Positions 1 through 6,119 of a DNA stretch of 6,173 nucleotides are shown piece by piece; within the stretch, counting starts at the first letter, position 1, and every line of letters begins with the position of its first letter. Origin of the DNA: an uncultured Campylobacter sp. (lineage in GTDB: Bacteria; Campylobacterota; Campylobacteria; Campylobacterales; Campylobacteraceae). The translations under genes and the position numbers were made by a program. The notes under the pieces were generated by a model, which worked only from the letters and a program-made list of their open reading frames with translations, did not search any database and was not told the origin of the DNA. The stretch spans positions 1-6,173 of the forward strand of contig NZ_CALHVN010000066.1 in the NCBI RefSeq assembly GCF_938039245.1. Direction: 5' to 3'.

Positions 1-118
1 GGATCGCGACTATCAAAGCGCCGCCGCTCATACCCGCTAGCAAAAGATAAACCGCAATCGGCCAGCCCCACTCCACACCGTGCGAGAAGGTCGCAGTGAA
101 ATTTATAGCTCCGTTCAT
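1..118 (-). CDS. mccD: MccD, NrfD-like membrane quinol dehydrogenase (5' part only, cut by window edge)
   Basis: Only the first 39 codons are present; the reading frame stays open to the left edge. The ATG lies one base after the mccC stop (TGA-T-ATG), a spacing typical of translational coupling, and a GGGGG stretch within the end of mccC can act as ribosome binding site. Residues 17-39 read WGWPIAVYLLLAGMSGGALI and onward. This is the W-G-W-P-I-A-x-Y-L-x-L-A-G-x-x-G-G pattern at the first transmembrane helix of NrfD/PsrC-family proteins. The family has about eight or more helices, binds menaquinol and passes electrons to a partner four-cluster ferredoxin-like subunit, here MccC. The inferred role is menaquinol oxidation feeding sulfite reduction by MccA. 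The family call is firm despite the short length; the mccD name rests on gene order. Confidence 0.85.
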   Translation of the reverse strand, partial: MNGAINFTATFSHGVEWGWPIAVYLLLAGMSGGALIVAI

Positions 119-119
119 A

Positions 120-803
120 TCACACCCCCAGTTTTACCGCAGGAATATAACGCAGGCTCGGCCTCGTACCGCACTCAGGATGCATTCGCAAGCTGTCTTT
201 TACGCGAAGCAGCTTGCTAATGTGCGATTCTTCGTCGTTTAGATCGCCAAATACGATCGCCTCGTATCTGCACGCCTCGATGCAGGCGGGCTCGTGGCCG
301 TCTTTTAAATTCGTATCCAAGCAGAAGTTGCAGCTCTCTGCGGCTTTGGTTTCGTGATTTATAAAGCGCACGTCGTAAGGGCAGGCTACGATGCAATATT
401 TACAGGCGATGCAGTCGTCGGTATTCATCGTCGTGATGCCTGTTTTTTCGTCCTTGTGACAAGCTTTCGTCGGACAGACGTTCACGCACGGCGCGTCCTC
501 GCACTGCTGGCATGAAACCCTGACGTAGCGCTTTTCTTTCAAATTTAGCGGATCGGTTTTATCCTGGATAAAAAGCCTCATTTGACCTTTTGGGACCAAA
601 TTTACCTTTTTACAGGCGATCTCGCAGTCGGTACAGCCGACGCATTTATTCTGATCGAAGATCATGCCGTAGTGCGGCTTTTTGCCGTTTTCCGTAGGGG
701 AGTCTAAATTTATACCCTTGCCAAACGCTCCGACCGCGCCTAGCGTCGCCGCGCCCGAAGCAAGATATTTAAAAAACGTCCTTCTTGCGTTTTGCTCTTT
801 CAT
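120..803 (-). CDS. mccC: MccC, Tat-exported four-[4Fe-4S] electron transfer subunit
   Basis: A 227-residue protein of the NrfC/PsrB/DmsB family. It begins with a twin-arginine signal (R7-R8-T-F-F-K) followed by a hydrophobic stretch at about residues 13-29. There is no clear AxA site, so the signal may be kept as an anchor. Sixteen cysteines form four groups: C54/57/60/64, C98/101/106/110, C131/134/137/141 and C158/161/174/178, each able to contribute to four cubane clusters. C115 and C211 are extra. The ATG at 803 is chosen because GGAG lies 7 nt upstream and the Tat motif follows directly. It starts 28 nt after mccB and is followed at 1 nt by mccD. Inferred role: a periplasmic wire between MccD and the octaheme MccA. 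NrfC of nitrite reduction is the closest alternative, but the neighbouring MccA-type cytochrome argues for MccC. Confidence 0.92.
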   Translation of the reverse strand: MKEQNARRTFFKYLASGAATLGAVGAFGKGINLDSPTENGKKPHYGMIFDQNKCVGCTDCEIACKKVNLVPKGQMRLFIQDKTDPLNLKEKRYVRVSCQQCEDAPCVNVCPTKACHKDEKTGITTMNTDDCIACKYCIVACPYDVRFINHETKAAESCNFCLDTNLKDGHEPACIEACRYEAIVFGDLNDEESHISKLLRVKDSLRMHPECGTRPSLRYIPAVKLGV

Positions 804-831
804 TTTATTTCTCCATTCGTATGGATTTACC

Positions 832-1638
832 TCATCTACTTACGCTATTTCCGTGTCCGCCGTGAAACAGCCTAGGCTCTTTTTCGTGTAGCTCTTTTGC
901 CGCGCCGGCTAGCTCGCTAGGCTTTAGAGCCTTTACTAGCTCGACTTCAAAAATCAGCGTCGAGCCGCCCGGTATCTCGTCCGCGCCCTCGTCTCCGTAA
1001 GCCAGGCGAGACGGGATGACGAATTTATATTTTGAGTTACCGTTCATCATCATAAGCCCCTCTTGTAGGCCGTCTATTAAATTTACCATAGAAAGTAGCG
1101 CGGGTTCGTTTCTAGAGTACGTATCGTCAAAAACTTTGCCGTTTATGAGGTAGGCTTTGTAGTTTAGCGCTACGACGCTCTCGGGTCTTGGCTTATCGCC
1201 GTCTCCTAGTGCCAAAACTTCGTACTGAAGCCCTGATTTAGTCGTTTTGACCTTTTTGTTTTTGGCGTTTTTCGCCATAAATTCTTCACCCTCTTTTAAA
1301 TTTTTTTCAAGCGCTTTTTTTAGCGCGTCTTGGGTTAGCTTATTTAGTTTTTCGTCTCTTTGGTTTAGTAGAGAGATGATCTCTTCGTCAGTTAGTTTTT
1401 GTTCTTTTTTAAAGGCGTCGGCAAAGCCGTCTAAAATAGCCTTGCTGTCAAATTTAACGCCTAGGCTTTCTTGTTTTTTTAGTTGTGCGGATATATAGGT
1501 TCCGGTTGAAATTCCGATACTGTATGATTCTTTTTGCTCTTGCGTCATCGCCTCTTTATCCGCCGCACTTGCGCACAAAACGCAGCCGGCCGTTAGGCAA
1601 AGAGCTAAAAGCGAGTTTTTGCTAAATTTAAAACGCAT
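832..1638 (-). CDS. mccB: MccB, periplasmic FKBP-type peptidyl-prolyl cis-trans isomerase
   Basis: A 268-residue exported protein. Residues 1-25 form a signal peptide with a likely cleavage after A23-S24-A25. Another reading, a lipobox ending at C19, is weak because T16 sits at the -3 position. Residues about 30-120 match the helical dimerisation region of Mip/FkpA proteins. Residues about 134-238 are the FKBP domain, with Y160, F170-D171, L187-I188, Y214-G215 and F230 at the usual pocket positions and L191 in place of the FKBP12 tryptophan. A 30-residue tail holds an HGGHG cluster. The ATG has AAGG 8 nt upstream. It sits between mccA and mccC, as in the Wolinella mcc operon, so folding or maturation of MccA in the periplasm is the likely role. 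This is inferred from position; the FKBP fold itself is clear. Confidence 0.93.
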   Translation of the reverse strand: MRFKFSKNSLLALCLTAGCVLCASAADKEAMTQEQKESYSIGISTGTYISAQLKKQESLGVKFDSKAILDGFADAFKKEQKLTDEEIISLLNQRDEKLNKLTQDALKKALEKNLKEGEEFMAKNAKNKKVKTTKSGLQYEVLALGDGDKPRPESVVALNYKAYLINGKVFDDTYSRNEPALLSMVNLIDGLQEGLMMMNGNSKYKFVIPSRLAYGDEGADEIPGGSTLIFEVELVKALKPSELAGAAKELHEKEPRLFHGGHGNSVSR

Positions 1639-1659
1639 AAATTTTACCTTATTAAATTT

Positions 1660-1683
1660 GGACGCCGCAAAATCGCGGCGTCC
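1660..1683 (-). repeat. GC-rich stem-loop in the mccA-mccB gap
   Basis: A perfect 9-bp inverted repeat (GGACGCCGC, 6-nt loop GATTTT, GCGGCGTCC on the minus strand) lies between the mccA stop and the mccB ribosome binding site. Eight of nine pairs are G:C. On the coding strand it is followed by AAATTTAAT, so it lacks the T-run of a full intrinsic terminator. It more likely acts as a partial attenuator or as a 3' end that protects mccA mRNA, giving more MccA than MccBCD. It begins 9 nt before the AAGG of mccB, so it could also affect mccB translation. The structure is read directly; the function is inferred. Confidence 0.7.
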
Positions 1684-1692
1684 GTAATCGCA

Positions 1693-3759
1693 TCATAAAT
1701 TGTTGTTTATGATTCTTTGGGCTTCTTTGATGTACTCTTTAGAAGCATCGAGTCTTTGTTTTGTGTATTTAAAGCCGTGCATACCCCATGAGCCGTCTTT
1801 TTGTAGCAAGTCGACAGTGTCTTGCGCTTTTTCGATTAGCTCATAAACTCTAGTCTTATCGCTAGGGCTTAGTTTCTTAGTTTCTAAGATAGCATAAAGT
1901 CCCTCGATACCGATTTTGACTTGAGAGAAGTCGTTTTTAACAGGAGTTTGCCATCCCATTACTTCGTCGTAAACCTGTTTTTGATTCTTGAAGTGTAGGG
2001 TAGGTTTTAGCTCAGATAGTACTGGGCTGTGGCAGCCTTTAGTATCTTGCATATCTTTATCCGCCCAAGACGTTCTAGCGCACGCCCACATTAGGTCAAC
2101 GAAGTTGTGGCCGTTTTTATCTCTTTGGAAGTGCCAATCTTTAGCGTCTCTTGGTCCTTTAGCAGCGTCGCCCGCAACTAGAGATTTTCTAGCAGGATCT
2201 ACGTCGATCTTCCAGATGTGAGATCTTCTTTGAGTATCAAATCCAGCGTTGTCTTGGAACTGGATAGCGTAGAAGTTCTCGCAGCTCATCATGAACGGCA
2301 TATGGCAAGATGCGCAAGTGTTATCTTTGTGCGTATCGGCTCTAGAAGCGATATATGCTTGCTCTTTGTGGCAATCTTTACAATCTTTTCTGATCTTCGG
2401 TTTAGTGTAAAGCGCGCTTAGGTAGCCTTGCTCCGAGTTGTAGTTTACGCCCTTGATAGTCTTGTCGCCTACGACCGGACCCGTGTTATCGTGCGGATCG
2501 TGGCAAGTGGTGCAGCGCATGCCTTTATCGTAGTGAGCGGTAAAGTATGATTGCGAACCCTCGGATCCGCATCCCGGCCCCATTGATTTAAATTTAGAGC
2601 TTAGAGATAGATCAAGCTTGCCTTGGTTTAAAGGATTAGCGCGAGCTAGGTCTGGGCTATAGTTAAATCTTTGGTGACAGCGTTCGCAGTTTGAAGTTCT
2701 AAAGTTCGTAGCTCCGTCAAGGTGACCGCCGGCTCCGTGACACTCCTCGCAGCTTACGCCTTTAGAGATAGTGTGTTTTTGAAGCTCTTTAGCGTTACCT
2801 AGAGCGGCATAGAACTCTTTCTTAGTTTTAAAGTCGAATTTGAACGGGTGACAAACTTCGCAGTAAGAACCGTTTGCTTGGAAGAACATCGATTTTTTGT
2901 ATTTAGCGGCGTATGAGGCTAGACCTCTGACGTATCCGCCGTTATCGCCGTAGTCGGCTAGTGTTTCCGGAAAATCGGGGACGAAATCTTTAATTTTCTT
3001 AACCGTTTCGGGAGTCAAATTTAACGCCCAAGTTCTTTGGAATTGGTTACCGCCGGCTACGACTTGACCAGTGCCGTCTCGTAGCAAACCGCCCTCCACG
3101 TGGTAAGTTCCTCGCAGCAACCACGCGTCTACGTAGCCGAATTTGGTTCTTAGGTGTCCGACGGTGGCGTAAATAACGTCCGGAGTAATACCTTGAGGCA
3201 AGATAGACGCGGTATCCGGACTAAATACCGGATCGGTTAGGTTATTATTAACCTCCGGGTGCTCGCCAGGGAAGCGGATAGTAGTGGCGTGGCGCGATCT
3301 GCTCCATACCTCGTACTGCGCAGGGTGGCACTCGCCGCACTTTTCGGAGCCTATAAATTTATTAGGAAACTGAAGCGACGAACCGGCCGGTATCCTATAC
3401 ATCATAGAGCTGTAGCCTTTACCGCCTTCTCTTTTACTGGCTTTTGACATGTCAAAGCCGTGACCTTCGGCAAGCCACTCAAGTCCACGGTCGTGAACGT
3501 CTAGTTTACCGACTGTTTTACCGCCGTATTTTGTGAAAATCGGGTGATTTTTAAACAGCCACTCATACATCTCCTGCTCTTCTACGATGTAGTCTTGCAA
3601 GGATATTACGCCTCTGCTTTGCAGCGTACCTTTTGGGTTTGCTATGACGTCTCGCGCCTTTTGAGACATCTGCATGTTGTGTTCTTCGCAACAGGCTTGC
3701 GATGCGAAGACGCTAACACCCATAAGCAAACCCAATAAGGTTTTACTTAAATTCCTCAT
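1693..3759 (-). CDS. mccA: MccA, octaheme cytochrome c sulfite reductase with CX15CH heme site
   Basis: A 688-residue periplasmic multiheme cytochrome with a Sec signal at residues 1-22 (cleavage probably after A19 or A22). Seven CXXCH motifs start at C141, C300, C337, C358, C416, C460 and C482. An eighth site is C560 with fifteen residues to C576-H577, ending KGCH. That CX15CH site is the hallmark of MccA/SirA enzymes, which reduce sulfite to sulfide with six electrons. In W. succinogenes the site needs the dedicated lyase CcsA1. C397 and C493 match, with a constant offset of 2, the Cys399/Cys495 pair I recall as ligands of the active-site Cu(I). Y121, K206, Y283, R364 and K391 match recalled active-site residues at the same offset. 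A helical tail without hemes covers about 600-688. The start is firm: AGGAGG lies 5 nt upstream. A plain octaheme nitrite or hydroxylamine enzyme is unlikely given CX15CH and the neighbours. Confidence 0.95.
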   Translation of the reverse strand: MRNLSKTLLGLLMGVSVFASQACCEEHNMQMSQKARDVIANPKGTLQSRGVISLQDYIVEEQEMYEWLFKNHPIFTKYGGKTVGKLDVHDRGLEWLAEGHGFDMSKASKREGGKGYSSMMYRIPAGSSLQFPNKFIGSEKCGECHPAQYEVWSRSRHATTIRFPGEHPEVNNNLTDPVFSPDTASILPQGITPDVIYATVGHLRTKFGYVDAWLLRGTYHVEGGLLRDGTGQVVAGGNQFQRTWALNLTPETVKKIKDFVPDFPETLADYGDNGGYVRGLASYAAKYKKSMFFQANGSYCEVCHPFKFDFKTKKEFYAALGNAKELQKHTISKGVSCEECHGAGGHLDGATNFRTSNCERCHQRFNYSPDLARANPLNQGKLDLSLSSKFKSMGPGCGSEGSQSYFTAHYDKGMRCTTCHDPHDNTGPVVGDKTIKGVNYNSEQGYLSALYTKPKIRKDCKDCHKEQAYIASRADTHKDNTCASCHMPFMMSCENFYAIQFQDNAGFDTQRRSHIWKIDVDPARKSLVAGDAAKGPRDAKDWHFQRDKNGHNFVDLMWACARTSWADKDMQDTKGCHSPVLSELKPTLHFKNQKQVYDEVMGWQTPVKNDFSQVKIGIEGLYAILETKKLSPSDKTRVYELIEKAQDTVDLLQKDGSWGMHGFKYTKQRLDASKEYIKEAQRIINNNL

Positions 3760-3764
3760 TGCGC

Positions 3765-3770
3765 CCTCCT
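3765..3770 (-). promoter_or_regulatory. Strong ribosome binding site of mccA
   Basis: AGGAGG, preceded by AA, ends 5 nt before the ATG at 3759. It is the best Shine-Dalgarno match in the window, stronger than those of mccB (AAGG), mccC (GGAG) or mccS (AGGA). This fixes the mccA start and suggests the catalytic subunit is made in excess of its partners. Confidence 0.85.
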
Positions 3771-3821
3771 TTAAATTTTGGATCTAAAATCAAAAAGATT
3801 TCATATTGAGAATGCTAGCGT

Positions 3822-3843
3822 AAAAAGGGGGCGAAAAAAGGGG
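3822..3843 (-). repeat. Direct repeat CCCCTTTTT upstream of mccA, candidate MccR site
   Basis: Two identical 9-mers (CCCCTTTTT on the coding strand, at 3843-3835 and 3830-3822) are offset by 13 bp. OmpR-family regulators usually bind tandem direct repeats about one helical turn apart near the -35 region, and the second copy sits where a -35 would be for the candidate -10. The low complexity of the sequence leaves chance as a real possibility. The repeat is seen; binding by MccR is inferred. Confidence 0.45.
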
Positions 3844-3855
3844 AATATTAATAAA

Positions 3856-5295
3856 TTATGAATTTCTAAATTTAATAGTAAATACTACGCCGTTATTTAT
3901 ATTTTGCGCGTAAATTCGGGCGTTATTTTTTTCGGCTATCACCTTACTCATATATAGCCCAAGCCCGCTGCCCGACTTTTTCGTAGTAAAATGCGGCTTG
4001 AAAATTTTATTTATCACGCCTTTATCTATATTGCCGGCGTTATTTTCGAGCGTTATCGCTCGCTCGCCGTTTTGCAAAAAGGCCGTTATTAAAATTTGCA
4101 TTCGATTTGCTTGCGCCCGCTCTTGCGGCGCGTTTAAAAATGCTTCTTTGGCGTTATTCATGACGTTGATTAAAATTTGAATGAGCTCGTTTATATTTCC
4201 GTAAAGCCTAAAATTTTCTTTTATCTCGACTTTTACGTCGATGACATGCCTTTTTAGCGCCGCGTTTAAAATTTTACAAGCCTGCTCTATGGCTTGTTTT
4301 ACCTCAAATTCGCTCTTTGGCATATTTGGATTAAAGAAATTTTTAAAATCCTCGATAGTGCCGGACATAAATTTGACCTGCTCGTTCGCCTCCTCGATGG
4401 CCTCTTTTAGCCTCTGCCCGCTTAGCTTGCCTCGCTCGGAGTAAAGCTCCAAATTTACCAAAGTCGAGCTGATCTGGGCTAGAGGCTGGCGCCACTGATG
4501 CGAGATATTGCCGATCATCTCGCCCATCGAGGCTAAGCGGCTTTGATTTATCATCAAAAGCTCGTTTTGCATCTTGGTTTTTTCGTTGCTTTTGTGGATT
4601 TTATAAACGAAAAATAAAAACGCCGCAAATATCGCCGTGATCGCTATGCCGCTAACGATAAATTCTTGTTTATGATAAAGCAAAATACTTTTTACCGGAA
4701 TTTTAAAGCTCACCATCGCTATCGTGTCGCCGACTTTGCCCTCGAAATTATTTAAATTTCCGTATTGTTCGAGCATTTTTTTAGGCGCGCTGTTTATGTT
4801 GTGGCACTCGACGCAGGACGGGTGGGAGTTTTTGACCGGAAGGCCGACGAAAAAGTACGAGGCGTTTTGATCTTTGATTATGTCGGAGTAGACTTCGTAT
4901 TTGCCCTCTTTAAATCCTTCTAAAATTTCGTTTTCAAATTCCGTGCCTTCGTGTTCGGGGTTTAGCGGGTTCGTTGCCGTTAGTCTGTAGTCGTAGTTTA
5001 TGTTTTTTTTGGCGAGCTGGATTTTGTAAATTTGACGAGTTATATAGGATGAGGACATGAGTCTGGGGTCAAAAAGGTCTTTGTTTATGACGCCGCCGTC
5101 TTTTAGCTCTTCTATCAGCGGGCGCTGGACGGTAGAGATGTAGTCGCGTATGCCGTTCATCGCATCAAGTACGTAAAATGCCTCCTGTCTGGCGTCCTTT
5201 AGCGCAAGATCGCGGTAAAAGTTAAAAACCAAAACGGTAATGGCGCCGTACAAAACGACGAGCAGTAGGACGATAAATTTAAATTTGGACTTCAC
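3856..5295 (-). CDS. mccS: MccS, sensor histidine kinase with periplasmic heme c-type sensor domain
   Basis: A 479-residue membrane kinase. TM1 is at about 7-26 and TM2 at about 211-232. Between them lies a periplasmic domain of the Tll0287-like (DUF3365) type with a heme c motif C161-V-E-C164-H165, followed by the family-typical Y-G-N-x-x-x-F-E-G-K-x-G-D stretch. The cytoplasmic part has the H box with H266 (SHQWRQP), the N box N381 (NAKEA), an F box (KIFKPHFTTK) and an intact G2 box G442-S-G444-L-G446. The G1 box is degenerate: N418-N-A-G-N422-I replaces the usual D-N-G-x-G. The start is GTG: AGGA lies 7 nt upstream, no ATG is nearby and TM1 follows directly. It overlaps mccR by 17 nt. Likely role: senses a periplasmic ligand or redox state (sulfite is an obvious guess) and phosphorylates or dephosphorylates MccR. 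The name comes from its position beside mccA. Confidence 0.9.
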   Translation of the reverse strand: MKSKFKFIVLLLVVLYGAITVLVFNFYRDLALKDARQEAFYVLDAMNGIRDYISTVQRPLIEELKDGGVINKDLFDPRLMSSSYITRQIYKIQLAKKNINYDYRLTATNPLNPEHEGTEFENEILEGFKEGKYEVYSDIIKDQNASYFFVGLPVKNSHPSCVECHNINSAPKKMLEQYGNLNNFEGKVGDTIAMVSFKIPVKSILLYHKQEFIVSGIAITAIFAAFLFFVYKIHKSNEKTKMQNELLMINQSRLASMGEMIGNISHQWRQPLAQISSTLVNLELYSERGKLSGQRLKEAIEEANEQVKFMSGTIEDFKNFFNPNMPKSEFEVKQAIEQACKILNAALKRHVIDVKVEIKENFRLYGNINELIQILINVMNNAKEAFLNAPQERAQANRMQILITAFLQNGERAITLENNAGNIDKGVINKIFKPHFTTKKSGSGLGLYMSKVIAEKNNARIYAQNINNGVVFTIKFRNS

Positions 5296-5974
5296 ATAGA
5301 TATCCTACGCCGTATAAATTTCTGATTGTGTCTTTGCCGATCTTGCGGCGCAGCTCTTTTACGATGGTTTTGATGGCCTCTTTGGTCGGCTGTTCAAATT
5401 CCCACATGTAGTCAAATAGCTGTTCGTAAGTGATGGTTTGGTTTTTGTTGTTTAAAAAATACTCCAAAAGCTTGCTCTCGCTTTTGGAGAGGCGACAGGC
5501 CTCTTCCTTTATATATATGATTTTTTTACTAAAATCATATTTGAGCTCGTCGTTGATACTAAACATCGGCGTATGGTCGATGAGCTCCATCGCGACGTCT
5601 TCTAGCGCTTTTATAAAGGTATCTTTATCGTAAGGCTTTGAGAGATATCTCGTGATCTTTAGCTCGACGGCGCGCCACAAATACTCCTGCTCGGTGTGGC
5701 TTGAGATGATTACGATCGGGATTTTACGGTTTGCACAGCGGATCTTTTTAGCTACCTCTAGACCGTCCATGTGCGGGACGCTGACATCTAGGACGAGTGC
5801 GTCGTATGAACCGCTCATAGCCTCGTCTAGCGCCTCGATGCCGTCGCTTACGCCTTTTACTTCGGCAAAAAATAGCTCAAGGGAGTCGATCATATTTTTT
5901 AATATATAAGGCTCATCCTCTAAACAAAGGACTTTTTTATTAGATAAAACATCTAAAATGGAGTAATCTTGCAT
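5279..5974 (-). CDS. mccR: MccR, OmpR-family response regulator
   Basis: A 231-residue regulator. The receiver domain (about 13-130) has the acidic pair E19-D20, phospho-acceptor D63 (VLDVSVP), switch residue S91, aromatic Y110 and K113 in SKP. The C-terminal winged-helix domain (about 142-231) has the family ending G-V-G-Y at 222-225. All residues needed for phosphorylation are present. The ATG at 5974 has only a weak upstream site (GGA 6 nt away in an A-rich stretch), but no better start exists before the receiver domain. The last codons run into the mccS start with a 17-nt overlap, so the pair is probably translated together. Target is inferred: the divergence-free arrangement upstream of mccABCD points to control of the sulfite reductase genes and perhaps of itself. 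Confidence 0.92.
   Translation of the reverse strand: MQDYSILDVLSNKKVLCLEDEPYILKNMIDSLELFFAEVKGVSDGIEALDEAMSGSYDALVLDVSVPHMDGLEVAKKIRCANRKIPIVIISSHTEQEYLWRAVELKITRYLSKPYDKDTFIKALEDVAMELIDHTPMFSINDELKYDFSKKIIYIKEEACRLSKSESKLLEYFLNNKNQTITYEQLFDYMWEFEQPTKEAIKTIVKELRRKIGKDTIRNLYGVGYLCEVQI
5303..5306 (-). promoter_or_regulatory. Ribosome binding site that decides the GTG start of mccS
   Basis: AGGA lies within the end of mccR, 7 nt before the GTG at 5295. The next in-frame ATG is at residue 46, which would remove the first transmembrane helix, so the GTG start is the sensible choice. Confidence 0.75.
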
Positions 5975-6040
5975 CTTTTTTCCGTACTAAATTTTGCCGA
6001 TACTAACACAGGCAAGCTTAAAATACTATTTTTAGAGGTT

Positions 6041-6054
6041 GCGATATTAATCGC
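6041..6054. repeat. Short inverted repeat near the candidate mccR start site
   Basis: GCGAT-ATTA-ATCGC is a 5-bp inverted repeat with a 4-nt centre. It lies just downstream of the candidate -10 of mccR, so it covers the expected transcription start. That is a plausible operator position, but 5-bp arms are short and the regulator is unknown. Confidence 0.3.
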
Positions 6055-6056
6055 GA

Positions 6057-6062
6057 ATTATA
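6057..6062 (-). promoter_or_regulatory. Candidate -10 element for mccRS
   Basis: A perfect TATAAT on the minus strand lies 82 nt upstream of the mccR ATG, in an AT-rich stretch after the tRNA gene. The sequence 17 nt further upstream does not resemble TTGACA; campylobacter sigma-70 promoters often lack a clear -35. The rest of the 145-nt tRNA-mccR gap shows no strong terminator for the tRNA, so co-transcription from the tRNA promoter is also possible. Confidence 0.45.
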
Positions 6063-6119
6063 AATTAATCAAAACTTTCTGGCGGCTTGGATGTAAAATT
6101 TGGGGAATAAATTTAAAGA

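Larger units (their letters stand above)
3760..3855 (-). promoter_or_regulatory. mccS-mccA intergenic region, probable mccA promoter and leader
   Basis: This 96-nt gap separates the kinase stop from mccA. It shows no G-rich hairpin, so no intrinsic terminator for mccRS is visible and read-through into mccA is possible. A candidate -10 (CAATAT) reads at 3808 to 3803 on the minus strand, and the -35 position 17 nt upstream falls on CCCCTT within a direct repeat. No good -35 hexamer is present, which fits activator dependence and also the weak -35 use of campylobacters. A 5-bp inverted repeat (AAATC/GATTT, 3787-3801) in the leader is too weak to interpret. No transcription start can be assigned from sequence alone. 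Confidence 0.5.

Noticed and set aside
1988..2421. Two plus-strand open frames opposite mccA
   Set aside because: They lie wholly antisense to a clear octaheme cytochrome gene, lack recognisable motifs and have no good ribosome binding site.
3691..3693. C23-C24 of MccA as a lipoprotein attachment site
   Set aside because: The preceding S20-Q21-A22 is not a lipobox, and the Wolinella enzyme is a soluble periplasmic protein; Sec signal cleavage explains it better.
5652..5909. Plus-strand open frame of 85 codons opposite mccR
   Set aside because: It is antisense to the receiver domain with all its conserved residues and shows no protein-like features of its own.
6094..6119. AT-rich inverted repeat after the tRNA as a terminator
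   Set aside because: The AAATTT words pair only because AAATTT is self-complementary; the stem is weak and no convincing T-run follows.
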